Shown: positions 22,500-33,651, counted from the stretch's first letter. The stretch: 64,000 bases of DNA from Humulus lupulus (GCF_963169125.1 NC_084796.1:85767888-85831887), one strand, 5' to 3'. Numbers and translations are program-made. The notes: generated from the letters alone by a model not told the origin.

Positions 22500-23433
22500 A
22501 CAAGAGGTTCTCAGCGAGAGGGTCAAGGAGGCAACGAGCAGGCGCCTGTGCACCAACGCTCGCCACCTTTACAGCCAGCTCATGTGGTAGGTACATTACT
22601 CACCATTTGTGGTGGCCCACACCTTGCAAGAGATAGTGGGAAGGAAAGGGAGCGATACTCTCAGACCTTATGGCATGACCAGGACATCGAGATGCTGAAT
22701 GTGGAGGAGCGAGCACCCAAAAAAGCTCGAACAGAGGAAGAGTTAATAACTTTCTCTAAGCTTGATGCTTAGCATGTCTGATTCCCACATTCAGACCCAC
22801 TGGTCGTGGACGTCCAGATTGCCAACATGATGGTTAAGAGGGTGTTGGTTGACACAGGGAGCTCAGTCAACATCTTGTACAAATCTTCACTGGAGAGGAT
22901 GAAGTTGTCCGTGAAGGACCTGGAGCCGTGCAACCAAACCATTTATGGTTTTTCTGGTGAAGGGCTCGCGCCAGCAGGGTCGATTAGGCTTCCAGTTACA
23001 ACAGGAATTGCGCCTGCAAACAGGACATTACTCACTAATTTTATAGTAGTTGATTGTCCTTCCACATTCAATGCTGTAATTAGAAGGCCTATTCTGGTTG
23101 GCTTGCGAGCTGTGACCTCGGTTTGCCACCTTGCAATGAAATTCCTAACTGACACAGGGATAGGATGCGTATTGGGAAACCAACAGGAAGCGAGGGAATG
23201 CTTCAATTCCTCGATATCTAAGGTGAAGAAAGGTGGATTGAAGGAAGGCGCCAGAAAAGAGTTGCAGATGACCAATGAAACACAAGCCCAATCAGGTGAT
23301 TGCGTCACCAAATAGGGTGTTTCCCAAAGGAGGATAGGGATTTGGATCCTCGCTTTGGGGATTTTTATGAAGAAGTAGGACCCATCGAGGACCTCGAACA
23401 GTCCAACTCGATGAAGCAGATCCAACCAGGATT
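22500..23433 (+). pseudogene. Retropepsin protease (element A)
   Basis: VLVDTGSSVNILYKSSLERM includes the catalytic Asp codon at 22851-22853 in a canonical DTGS motif. A downstream segment with VDCPSTFNAVIRRPIL follows, the Tat version of the second protease loop. It cleaves the gag-pol polyprotein. Stops at 22770 (TAG) and 23313 (TAG) and an ensuing linker (EARECFNSSISKVKKGG) isolate it. Element B carries the same region at 56483-57169 with DIG in place of DTG. Confidence 0.85.
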
Positions 23434-24752
23434 GTGAAAGTCGATAAAAACTTAGAGACAACGATAAAACAAAAGCTGGTGGAATTTTTGAAGAAGCAGC
23501 AGGAAGTCTTTGCCTGGTCGCATAAAGACATGGTTGGAATTGACCCAATAGTTATAAGCCATGTCCTGAACATAGACAAGAGTTTTCCACCAGTGCAACA
23601 GAAAAGAAGGTTGCTTGATAAAGATAGATCGAAAGTTCTAAAGGAAGAAGTCGAGAAGCTAAAGGAGAACAGATTCATCAGGGTAGCGTTTTACCCATCG
23701 TGGGTCTCTAATCCTGTACTAGTACCCAAGCTGAATGGCAAGTGGAGAACATGCATGGATTTCACAAACCTTAATAAAGCCTGCCCGAAGGATTGTTTCC
23801 CACTCCCAAGAATCGACCAGTTGGTCGATGCCACTTCAGGGCACGAGATCTTGTCATTTATGGATGCATACTCTAGGTACAATCATATCATTATGCACCC
23901 ACCTAATGAGGATCATACTAGCTTTCAGATCGATACAGGGCTTTACTGTTACAAAGTAATGCCCTTTGGTTTGAAAAACGTTGGTGCGACTTACCAGTGA
24001 TTAGCCAATCACATGTTCAAAGAGATAATCGGTACAAACATGGAGGTATATGTTGATGACATGCTGGTTAAGTCGAAGAAGGTAGAAGAACACATAGGGG
24101 GCTTGCAAGAGTGCTTCAACGTCTTAAATAAGTATCAGATGAAGTTGAATCCCCTCAAGTGTTCCTTCAGAGTTAGATCAAGGAAATTTTTGGGATTTAT
24201 AGTGAACTCACGAGAAATTAAAGCTAATCCCGAAAAGATCAAGGCCCTGGTCGATATGAAATCGCCACCGAAGATCAAAGATTTATCTCCAAATCTACGG
24301 ACAAGTGCGTCCCAATTTTTAATCTCCTTATAGGCAATAAGAAATTCGAGTGGACGGAAGAATACGAGTAGGCTTTTCAAGCTTTAAAGTCTCATATGTT
24401 GCAGCCACCGATTCTAACTAAGCCGGTCAAAAAAGAAACTCTGTTCATCTACTTGGCGATCACAGAATATGCTGCTAGTGCTATCCTGGTAAGAGAGGAG
24501 GAAAATGTGAAAAAGGTCGTATATTATGTAAGCAAAAGGCTAATAGGAGCAGAACTATGGTATCCACCCATTGAAAAATTATCCTAATGCTTGATTTTAG
24601 CCTCCAAAAAGCTACGATCGTACTTCCATGCTCACCCCATCACAGTATTAACCGACCAGCCCCTACGGCAAGTTTTGCAGAAACCAGAAGCCGCTGACCG
24701 ATTATTAAAATGGGCAGTTGAACTTGAGCAGTTTGAAATTTCTTGCTTACCA
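23434..24752 (+). pseudogene. Reverse transcriptase and RNase H (element A)
   Basis: RT motifs in order: FIRVAFYPSWVSNPVLVPKL, CMDFTNLNKACPKDCFPLPR, ILSFMDAYSRYNHI, KVMPFGLKNVGATYQ, and catalytic YVDD at 24049-24060. The RNase H segment shows TLFIYLAITEYAASAILVRE and YYVSKRLIGAELWYPPIEKL. The stop at 23998 (TGA) is CGA in element B, and the stop at 24369 (TAG) is CAG there. A frameshift lies near 24290. The TGA at 24753-24755 that closes this unit is shared with element B. Confidence 0.9.
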
Positions 24753-24755
24753 TGA

Positions 24756-25300
24756 GCAGCAGTAAAAGGGCAACCTTTGGCCGACTTCATCACAGAGCTC
24801 AATGGGCTTCCAGACAGTGAACAGACAGAAGAGCCTGAGCCTCAAAGCCAAACTCCCTCTTGGAAGTTGTTTACAGAAGGTTCTTCTAATGAGCACCACG
24901 CTGGAGCCAGGGTGATTTTGGTAATGCCTAAAGGAAATTGATCCCACTGCACAATCAGATTTGACTTCACAACGTCCAACAACGAAGCAGAGTATGAAAA
25001 ACTGCTCGCCGGGTTACAATTAGCCAGAGACATGAACGTAAAGTCGCTTGAAATATATAGTGACTCCCAGTTGGTGGTTAATCAAATTACTGGAGAATAT
25101 CAAGCCTGAGATTTGAAGATGAGTGCTTACGTGAGCAAAGCAAAAGATCTATTGGTGCAATTTGAAAGGTACACTCTCTAGCAAGTACCTCGCAACCAGA
25201 ACTCAAACGTTGATGCCTTGGCCAAACTAGAGAGTGGGAAGGATGCCGACACGCTGAACATAGTGCCCGTTGAACGGCTGTCCGCACCAAGCATCAGAAC
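24756..25300 (+). pseudogene. Second, archaeal-type RNase H (element A)
   Basis: The stretch after KGQPLADFITEL shows the aRNH domain typical of Tat elements: LFTEGSSNEHHAGARVILV, SNNEAEYEKLLAGLQLA, EIYSDSQLVVNQITGEY and VPRNQNSNVDALAKL. The first catalytic residue reads Glu (TEGSS) where element B keeps Asp (IDGSS). Stops near 24940 (TGA) and 25108 (TGA) are CGA in B; another at 25179 (TAG) is CGG there. The catalytic Glu and the two later Asp residues are visible. Confidence 0.85.
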
Positions 25301-26640
25301 AGAAGAAACTTCTCTGGTAATTCAGGCAACAGATACATGGATGGCACCTTTCACTGAGTACCTAACACGTGGAGTGTTGCCTACAGACAGAAACAAAGCA
25401 AGGACCCTCCAGAGGCAAGCTGCTCAAATTATCCTGGTCGACAAAATTCCATACCGAAGAAGGTACTCAATGCCACTCCTAAGGTGTGTCTCAAAGGAAA
25501 AGGCAGCAGAATTGATGCGAGAGGTCCATGAAGGTTGTGGAGAACACGCTGGGGGGCAGAGTTTATCGAAAAAGATCCAAAGGTAAGGGTACTTCTAGCC
25601 AACAATGAATGAAGACTCGATGGACTTTGTTTGAAAATGCGACAAGTGCTAGAGATTTTCCAAGATTCCGTGAGCAGCCCCTAATGAGCTAAAGCAGATG
25701 CAAAGTTCGTGGCCAATCACAGTATGTGAAATAGACCTAATCGGGTCTTTGCCCACAGGAAAGGGCGGCGTTAAATACGCTGTGGTGGCCGTCAATTACT
25801 TCACAAAGTGGGCCGAAGCTGAGCCACTTGCGACCATAATGACCAAGAAAGTACTGGACTTTGTAGTCAAGAACATAGTATGCCACTATGGGTTACCAAG
25901 AAAAATTGTCTCAAACAACGGCACACAGTTTGATAGTGATCTGTTCACGAATTTTTGTGAGTGGCATGGAATTATCAAAAGCTTTTCCTCAGTTGCTCAC
26001 CCGTAGGCAAACGGGCAAGTCGAGGCTGTCAATAAAACACTGAAGGATACTATTAAGAAAAGGCTTAAGGAAGCAAAAGGGGCATGGCCAAAGCAGTTAC
26101 CTGAAGTCCTCTGGTCGTAAAGAACATCCCATCGAAAAGCAACAGGCCATACTCCATTTTCCTTGGCCTATGGATATGAAGTTATGTTGCCTGTTGAATT
26201 AGATCCGCCATCACATTGGAGGATGGAATATGATCAAGGCTCTAATAGCCAGTTACTCATGAAATCTTTGGATTTGGTCGATGAAAGGCGCGAGCAAGCC
26301 CAACTCTGAGTAGCAGCTTACCAGCAAAAGGTCGCCCGATATTTCAACTCTAAAGTACGTGAAATAAAATTTAATGTGGGAGATCTGGTACTTAGAAAAG
26401 TTTTCTTTAACACCCACGATCAAGCTGCTGGAGTACTCAGACCTAACTGGGAAGGGCCATACCAAATCGAAGAAGCCCTCCATCCAGGCACTTATAAACT
26501 TGCTCGCTTAAATGGAGATCTCATTCCTCGCTATTGGAATGAAGAAACCTACGCAAGTACTATCAATAAACAATTCTTCTTAAAGAATTGGCTTGTATTA
26601 ATTTTACTTTTTACAAGTTTATGAACAAGGGTTAGTCATT
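25301..26640 (+). pseudogene. Integrase (element A)
   Basis: The Zn-binding region is degenerate (MREVHEGCGEHAGG, CDKC) with stops. The catalytic core shows VCEIDLIGSLPTGKGGVKYA (first Asp present) and GLPRKIVSNNGTQFDSDLF. In the latter the second catalytic Asp is Asn (AAC, 25914-25916). NGQVEAVNKTLKDTIKKRL follows with the catalytic Glu present. The C-terminal part reads VLRPNWEGPYQIEEALHPGT and RYWNEETYASTINKQFFLKN, and ends at about 26620. TAG at 26005 and TGA near 26308 interrupt it. The missing Asp should abolish strand transfer. Confidence 0.88.
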
Positions 26641-27258
26641 CTTGTGACTGATTGCATATAAGTGTAAGATCATATTTTTGATCACTCGTACAGACACGAT
26701 TGACCATTTATTCCAAGAAATAAAAGGGACTGTGTGCAGCCAGTCAATCTTGCCAATTATTGTATTTATTACAAGTATTTGCTCATTACGTGTGTTTTTT
26801 TGCTATATAATCATTCTAAAATCTCTATTACGAGCAGAAATGTTCGAGTAGGTCATGGTCAAGGCAAGTGACCAAGGACCTAAATCTCCTCAATCACTTG
26901 GGGTGCATATAAGGTATCTAGTAAGCAAAGCATATCAACAGGTATGTAAACACACGATCAAAATAAGTGAAAGCATACTACAGTACTTAGAGTATTTTTG
27001 AAAATTTTGTTATTTTGTTAAATCAAACCAAAGTGCTATGCTAAGTTCGGTCATGCGAACAGATGTTATAATAAAGTGCAAATATTATAATATCAAAAGT
27101 GAATTCCTTTACACCGCGAGCAGTTATTGCTTGGATGTAATTGTCTATTAAAAGGAAAGTTGCTTGTGCAGAAATAAAAATAAAAATTGTTCTAACATCA
27201 CAAACCGTAGTTCATGTGTCATAAAATACAGGTTAAAATTAAAGAAAAACAAGTAAAA
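26641..27258. other. 3' non-coding region of A between pol and antisense gene
   Basis: No gene seen. Segments around 26870-27050 are closely matched in element B at 53440-53660 (reverse orientation). This is therefore a conserved part of the Tat element, probably the 3' untranslated region shared by the two convergent genes. Confidence 0.6.
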
Positions 27259-28738
27259 TTATGAAGTGGCAGGAGGGTCATGAGGAGTTTGCTGGTCGAC
27301 GGAGGCCCCAACTTCCTCTTCTGCGCCATCAATGCCCGTAGCCAAGGAGATTTTAGGGGAGGCTGGGATTTTTGCTCTCTCCTCTTCCTCCAAGCGAGCA
27401 AGGCACTGTTTTATTTCAGTTTGCCTCATGCGCTCAGAGAGATAGCTGAAGTCTGCCTCGCGATTGTGTTTCCAGAATGCGCAGAAGTAGTTGGAGGTGG
27501 CTCCCTTATACCTCTCCAAGTTGCTGACATTGGTCTCCTCGAGCTCTTTGATGCGCCCCTCCAGCCCTTCAGTTTATTTTCTGCTAGCGATCAGGTAATC
27601 CTTAAGCTTTTTGGCTTCCTAGAAGTTAAGTTTAGAAGCCTCCTTGAACTTCTCTTTTTCTACAAGGGCTTTGGTCAGGGCAGCCTGTAACGTCTTCAGT
27701 TCTTCGGCTAGCTTGATGTTTTGATCGAGCAGTTTTGCATTTTTCCCCTTAGCCATCTTGGAATTCTCAGCATGCCTGGCCTCAGACTCTTTGAATTGAG
27801 TAATCAAAGCCCCCGTGCGCCGCCAACTAGCAGTCATAGTTAGCATTCCCTGTGATTAGAAAAAAAGATAAGGGAATGTGCAGAAAAGGTAAAAGATCAG
27901 AGAATAAAGAAATTACCTCCTTGAGTGAAGGCCAGATTTTTGGCGACCAGGTCAGTTGTTAAAAAGTACTCCTAGAAGTACTTTCCTACGTTGGACTTGT
28001 AGGTAGTCTCACTCAGGAAGGTGCGAGCCAATTCCTGGTGATAAAAATGGAAGAACCCCGTGTTGTTGTGATTGGGGTTGGACTTGAGATCAAATAGGTA
28101 ATTGATTTCATACGGTGTAAGCACAGACCACTTTTTGTGGCTGTACAGGATATAGAGAGTAGAAAGCACTCTATATCCATTTGGGGTGATTTGGAAGGGG
28201 GAGACCTCGAAATAGTTGGCCACCCCTGGAAGAATGGATGAAGAGGCAAGGTTGCCCCTGCCTCAATGTGGTATCTTGACCAGGCGCTGTAGGCGCCCCC
28301 AGGCAGGTTTGCCCGCTGGTCGATGGAAGGTTTATTTAGGGTTATCCCAGAAAGTCCATAATTTTTGAGATAATTGCCTACCATCCTAACAGTAATGTTG
28401 CTAGGAGGTACCACGTACCATTCGACCTCCGGTCGAAGGACGTCCTAGAGTTGGGCTTTTGCTTGGATTTCTGACTGGGATGTGTTTTCGGGTGGAGGTC
28501 TAGATGAAGGATTTTCAGCATGAGGAGTAGGCTGATTTAGAGGTGGGTTGGTTGATTTCTTTTTCTGAGTGGTTGATTTTACTCGACCCATGTGTTTTGG
28601 ACTGGTCGAAGATTTATCTGAAGGGTTGCGAGAGAAAGGAATTTCTGGGATTAGTAGCGATGACTGTTCTTGATCTTCGAGCAGCTGGGCTAGCAAGTCG
28701 TCGTCGATTGGCCTCTCACCTCCCCACAGATCGTGCAT
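27259..28738 (-). pseudogene. Antisense gene of Tat element A (Transposase_28-like)
   Basis: Coding starts at 28738 (MHDLWGGERPIDDDLLAQLL) right after the leader intron. After a TAG at 28445-28447 the frame continues with EVEWYVVPPSNITVRMVGNY, LPGGAYSAWSRYHIEAGATL, PLHPFFQGVANYFEVSPFQI and LYILYSHKKWSVLTPYEINY. This resembles the 'putative gypsy type transposon' family. A GT-AG intron (27850-27916) follows. Exon 2 encodes a coiled coil (KLAEELKTLQAALTKALVEK) and a C-terminal YFCAFWKHNREADFSYLSER segment ending near 27259. Compared with B, the middle exons are missing. Function is unknown; antisense ORFs are known in Grande- and Retand-type elements. Confidence 0.75.
27850..27916 (-). other. 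Intron in antisense gene of A
   Basis: 67 nt, GTAATTTC at the donor after CAAGGAG and TTTCTAATCACAG at the acceptor. Element B has an intron at the equivalent place (42358-42436) after ...CTAGGAG. Joining in A gives a frame break shortly after, which I attribute to decay. Confidence 0.65.
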
Positions 28739-28744
28739 GAAAAT

Positions 28745-29203
28745 CTGCGACCAGAGAAGGGGAGATGAGAATCAATGGCCAAAGACCAAGAAGTGTAAAA
28801 GTTTGAATAACGTTGCTCATGTATTAAAGTTAAGCTTTTCTACGACCAGCAACATTCCAACAAAAACACTTAAATCTAAGCAAACAGTTCAGAAAATGGA
28901 TTAAAAAGCAGAAGTGAAAAGTTTTTCAGGAAAACATTTTCAACTCTGAAGGGGTGGGAAAACCCCAGTTTTTTCTACAAGCTTAAAAACCAAAATTTTA
29001 CTTCGATTTTACGCCCTAAATTAATAATCCTAACTACCAAACTGATTCCTAACCCCTGCAAAGTATTATTTTCCTATCATATTAGGCTTAGATCTACGTG
29101 CCCTTTTTATCCCTAAACATTTTTTTCAAGAACATTCAAGAACAACAGATATGAAATAGATATTCCATGGCATCTCAATGACTGAAAGGTTTGAGAAACT
29201 TAC
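28745..29203 (-). other. Leader intron of antisense gene in A
   Basis: Donor GTAAGTTTC after CATCCAA, acceptor CTCTGGTCGCAG six bases upstream of the ATG at 28738; 459 nt. The donor context TTCATCCAA/GTAAGT is repeated in element B (41075). H has GTAAGTATT at 62026. Confidence 0.7.
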
Positions 29204-29360
29204 TTGGATGAATGTTGGAGTAAATTTCTGAAACGCTAAGTCAGATGCCTAGACAGAAGCTTCGTGAATCGTGAAGGTTGTTTGAATTTCTGGGTTTTCC
29301 GTGTCTTGTTCTTCAGTGTTCTTGAGGAGAGAGTAAAAGGTAAAAAGTAATTTCGAAGGG

Positions 29361-29370
29361 GTATTTATAT
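29361..29370 (-). promoter_or_regulatory. TATA box of antisense gene in A
   Basis: The minus strand reads CCAATATAAATACCCC around this site, about 158 nt upstream of the leader intron donor and about 220 bp from the purine tract. Element B has TATATATAATACCCC and H has TATAAAAC in corresponding positions. Confidence 0.6.
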
Positions 29371-29576
29371 TGGGCAAGGAGCAGTTACCTTGGTAATCAT
29401 AAGATGTAACTTCCCAATGCATTGGTAAGTGTAATAGTCGTTAGACCACTTTTGGGAAAGTGCAATGATGTGATTGGTTGCCTTTTTCGAGAAGGCATGG
29501 ACGGCTCTGACAGATTTGATGGGGCATACAAAAGGACGGTCGCCTAAGTTTACTTTATGCTGGTCGCAGTAAAATA

Positions 29577-29591
29577 AAACTGTGGGGCAAA
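29577..29591 (+). promoter_or_regulatory. Polypurine tract of element A
   Basis: AAACTGTGGGGCAAA directly abuts the 3' LTR. B has the matching GGGGGGCAAA-type tract. It primes plus-strand DNA synthesis in LTR elements. Confidence 0.7.
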
Positions 29592-30153
29592 TGTTTACCC
29601 AAAAAACAGCTCCTGATGACATGGCAAGACTGGCTAGCACGTGGCTGGCACGCGGCGGTTTTACCTAAAACGAATCATGTTCGACGACCGACCAGAGAAT
29701 CATTAATTCGTCAAGTCTCACGTTTATGTGCGACCAATTTGGTCGCATGCTTTCATTTACTTCCTTTTGGATATGCAATCTTGTCATAAGTGTATTAATT
29801 ATATTTTCCTTTATTACCTTAATACATGAATCCAATTGTAATGAAAGGACTCAAGGAAGGGACTTTTGAACTTTTAATCTTTGTACTCAGAGAGAAGAAT
29901 ATAGTGCGATTATTCGTCAAAATTGTAATCTTCCCAAGGCTTGTGAAACTCATGAACACTAGTTCATTGATCACAGTGTTGGGATTCAATATCAATAAGA
30001 ACATTAAGTGGACGTAGGTCATTACCATCCATTGGGGCCAAACCACTATAAATCGTTTGTGTCATTTGTTTTCCATTTGATTCTCTTCTCATTTTCCTTT
30101 CATTTTCTATCAGTTATCTGACTCCGTGTCGTTGACCAATTTGAGGGTCAACA
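29592..30153 (+). repeat. 3' LTR of element A
   Basis: 562 bp. It differs from the 5' LTR by scattered substitutions, loss of about 48 bases, and an extra CTAGCACGTGGCTGGCACG duplication near 29633. The inverted repeat GCGACCAATTTGGTCGC is kept near 29731. Confidence 0.92.
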
Positions 30154-30610
30154 GTTAGTTACCGTGGATTTTGGTTTAAGTCGGGACTTAGTTTGAAACC
30201 CATATCAACAGTTATGGATTTTATAAGTTTAACCTATAGTTTAAGAATATTAATTATAACATAAGGTTTGATTAATATTGCTGGTCATAGATATATTATT
30301 TATTATAACCTAAGGTTTAGATAGAACCATTAAGAGCATGACACTTGTCATAACCATGATTATTAAGGAATTAAGTATTTTTTTATGAATAGTATTAATA
30401 AAATAAAGATCTAGAAGCTCTAGAATCTTCCAGCAACTGAGAGGATCGTATTATGACTCAATCAAAGATATTTATCCAATTCAAATTATGCTGAAAAAGT
30501 GCAAATACGTGTTTAATATATCTACGTATGTCGATATATCGCCTGCGGAAGATACGGAAGACACGTCGACTTTGCATGAACTATCGATCAAGCCTCGGGA
30601 ATACTGGGGG

Positions 30611-30626
30611 AGGCGATATATCGCCT
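30611..30626. repeat. Perfect palindrome AGGCGATATATCGCCT in LTR G
   Basis: A 16-bp perfect palindrome. Related words GTCGATATATCGCC (about 30530) and GGTGATATATCGGC (about 30633) lie within 110 bp. Confidence 0.85.
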
Positions 30627-31187
30627 ATAGGGGGTGATATATCGGCTCCATGAGTATAGTTTTGAAAGTTTGACTTTTTGAATTTCAAAAATACCCTTAA
30701 CCACTTAGACTTGCCTTTGAACGATTTTGACCGAGTTCTGGGTGTCATTTGAATGAAAATTCAAATCTTTTTCATTTTATAATCAATTATTTATTCAAAT
30801 TAAAAGGGGTTAGTTTCACTCCTTGAACTCTATAAATAGGACCTAGTGCTTGGCCATTTTCTCTATTCTTCAAGAATTTGATCAGAGCCTCCAAGGTGCT
30901 AGTGTAACTATAGAGAGATACACTTGGGTTTTGGGTTAAATCTTAATCATTCTAAGCTCTTATAAACACTTGGGAAGTGAGAAATAGTGTGATTTTGGTA
31001 TTGTGGTTTAGACCAATTCATAAGGACATTCAAGGTATTCCTATTCCTTAAGTTCAGTTCTTTATAATTCTTTAGTTTTCTTTAGTTTCCTTTATTCAGA
31101 TCCTAACTATTGTTATTGATTCTTGATTAGGTATTTAAGTTCTTGAAACTTAAGGTCTTTCTTGGTAAGTTTCTTCTTGATGGTTTA

Positions 31188-33651
31188 TGTAACGCCCTGG
31201 ATAACCAAGACCGTTACACTGTGTGTTTAAAATAGTGCAAGACTTGTTAATCAAGTCATTTAGACAAAATGTGAATCCCACATCATCAACGGATTAGGAA
31301 TAAAAGATTTTGGTCACAAACAGGCTATTTTCATTAAAAATGACAGTTTAAATACATGGAAACTTAAAGCAGGTTTAGATGACTTAGTTACAGCAAATTC
31401 CGAAGGTTATAAACAATTCAAGCCACTCTAATGGAAAAATACACATTTTAGGTTTCCGTCCCTGTACATTTCCCCGACCATGGCAGCCGAGCAGCTGACA
31501 ATGTACACCTCGCCCCCAGAGCTCTCCAACTCATGGTTAATTCAGCATACCCCTGCCTTTACCTGCACCACGTAGCACCCGTGAGCTGAGGCCCAGCAAG
31601 AAAGCATGTTATCATAGCAAGATCAACTTTATTAATCAAATAATCCACAATGTACAACTAGGAATTCGGCATTTCATAACAATTATCCAATTAGTACTCA
31701 GCAAATTAATAGTTTATCATCCAGACAGTCAACCAATCATATCCATAACACAATATTCACGCTCAAAATCAACAGTTTATCACGTCCATCAAATAATATT
31801 CAGGGTCAACGCCCTTAGGTCGCACCCTCTTTTTAACACGCTGTCTTCGGCTCACTTGGGCCGCCCCCAGTGTAATACTCACTGACTCCGGCCAGCTTAA
31901 CCGAGCTCAGTGATAAATAAGTTGCCTCAGCTACCAGTGGTCGAGCCGCGCCCTGTGCGCAAATATTGATCCCGACACCCTTAGGCCGGTTATCGCATGT
32001 CCCATGGCATAATAATACCATCTCATGACATGATATACAAATAAAGGGAGCTCTTAGTCCCACCGTGTCAACGTGGTTAATCACATTCACATAACAACAC
32101 ATATAAACATAGGGTGCACTTAGTCCCAACCTAATCACATAATCAGGTGCAGCTTTCTTACCTTTAGTCTGCGCAGTTATTGAATTACGAGCAACGTCTC
32201 TCAAGCACGATCCATTCCCGAGCCTAAGCCTTTATCACCTAGTCACAACCAAAGTATAGGGTTCCATTAATACTCCAATATAGGTTTTCAGTTACAAAAC
32301 TAACTCCCGGGATTCCAAATTCCACCAAGCTCGGTGGTGAAACCAAACTCGAGCACACTAGACCACTTTCCCGTGCCTAAAACCCTCAAAATCTCATGTG
32401 TGCAACCAAGGGCTGCGACCCCTGAAGCCTAGCCGTGGCCCTTCCCCAAAACAGAACCAACACCACCCCTAAAGGAGGACACGCGCCGCGACCCTTTTTT
32501 TGGGCGCCGCAGCGCTTGCCTTTGGCCGAGCCTCCTTGGCTCCTTTGCATGCTAGGGTCGCAGCGCTCTAGAACAGAGTCGTGACCCTCCCCTTCGAACC
32601 TAGAATTTACACCATTTCAAAGTTCAAAACCTCAGCCACAACCACACTTAAGCTCCCTACTTCAACACCCAACAAATCCAACACATTTAACATGACTTAA
32701 ACAACTTAATTCCACAGAAAACTCAACTCAACCCAACACACACTAATCTTCTCTTTTTAATTTCTGAAACTCAAGAGCTATAAACATTCAAACCATCCAT
32801 TCAAACCCAATCTAAAACCTCTAAACCATGAGTTGAAACTTACCTCTTCTATTGAATCACCTCACCAAGCCAAATCCAAGCTAAATCTCCAAGTTTCCTC
32901 CTTAATTCTACCTTAAGACATCAAAACCATGTTTGCTTCAAAACTTGACCAAAACCCAGCTAGAACTCAAAATTCAACCACAGAAAAGAAGATTAGATGC
33001 TTACCTTAATCCCTATTTTAGTTCTTGATTTACTCCTGAGCTAAACCTCCAAATCCTCACCACAAATCTCAGAAATTCCAGCTTGTTCCCCTTAAGTTCT
33101 TTGTGTTTTTCCTTCCCTTTGTTTTCCTTGAAAGTGAGGGAGAGCTGAGGTAAAAGTTTTAGTCGGTTTGTATTTTCTAAAGGCTTCCTTATGTCTATCT
33201 CACTCATTAAGTTAATCTCGAGGCTCAGGGTGCCAGAACCGTCCCCGAGGCCAAAATGGTAAAATCCCCCAATATTCCCGCCTAGACATCCTAACCTCAA
33301 ATATATCTCCATATATTTATTTTCATGACCCGATAGTCCAAATCGCTACCCGCTATCTACAAATACCCTCGACTTATCCAAAGTCATATCTTAAGTCCCG
33401 TTGTGACTTTTCCCGCTATCTGACCCTAGAATCGTCTTGAGTCGTGCTCTGCGAACCTGTCCACATAATAATGTGGTTCTCACATATATCACATATTTAT
33501 TTCATATCACATTAACACATAATATCATCAATTATTATATAAACATTACTAAACATATAATTACTCATTTAAATCAGAATTATTCCATTAATGCCCTCTT
33601 GGCATACTAATCAAGGCCCTTAAGCCTTATTAGCGATTTTGGGTCGTTACA
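31188..33651 (-). mobile_element. Solo LTR I (Tekay/Del-like)
   Basis: Begins TGTAACGCCCTGGATAACC and ends GATTTTGGGTCGTTACA, 2464 bp. It is flanked by exact GTTTA duplications (31183-31187, 33652-33656) and inserted in LTR G. The termini and several internal blocks match the LTR of element C (44144-46385), so it belongs to the same or a sister family; the sense strand is minus. Apparent open frames inside are not recognisable proteins. Confidence 0.9.
32480..32590. repeat. CG-rich word cluster in LTR I
   Basis: Variants of GCCGCGACCC and GGGTCGCAGCGCT recur in direct and inverted orientation. The cluster corresponds to 45271-45350 in the LTR of element C. Confidence 0.65.

Larger units (their letters stand above)
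19772..30153 (+). mobile_element. Tat-lineage gypsy retrotransposon A
   Basis: Complete element of about 10.4 kb. 5' LTR 19772-20369 and 3' LTR 29592-30153 both begin TGTTTACCC and end GGGTCAACA. The flanking target duplication GTTAG is exact (19767-19771 and 30154-30158). Internal order is primer site, gag, protease, RT-RNase H, a second (archaeal-type) RNase H, integrase, then a gene in antisense before the purine tract. The extra RNase H and the antisense gene mark the Tat lineage (Ogre, Retand and Grande relatives). Numerous stops make gag-pol a pseudogene. Confidence 0.92.

Noticed and set aside
23434..26640. Endogenous pararetrovirus (caulimovirid) as source of the RT/RNase H
   Set aside because: There are LTRs, a target duplication, an integrase and a second RNase H, and no movement or coat protein motifs. 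The order fits Tat gypsy elements.
31833..33312. Open frames inside solo LTR I
   Set aside because: No conserved motifs, and the matching positions in the LTR of element C are not open. LTR sequence only.
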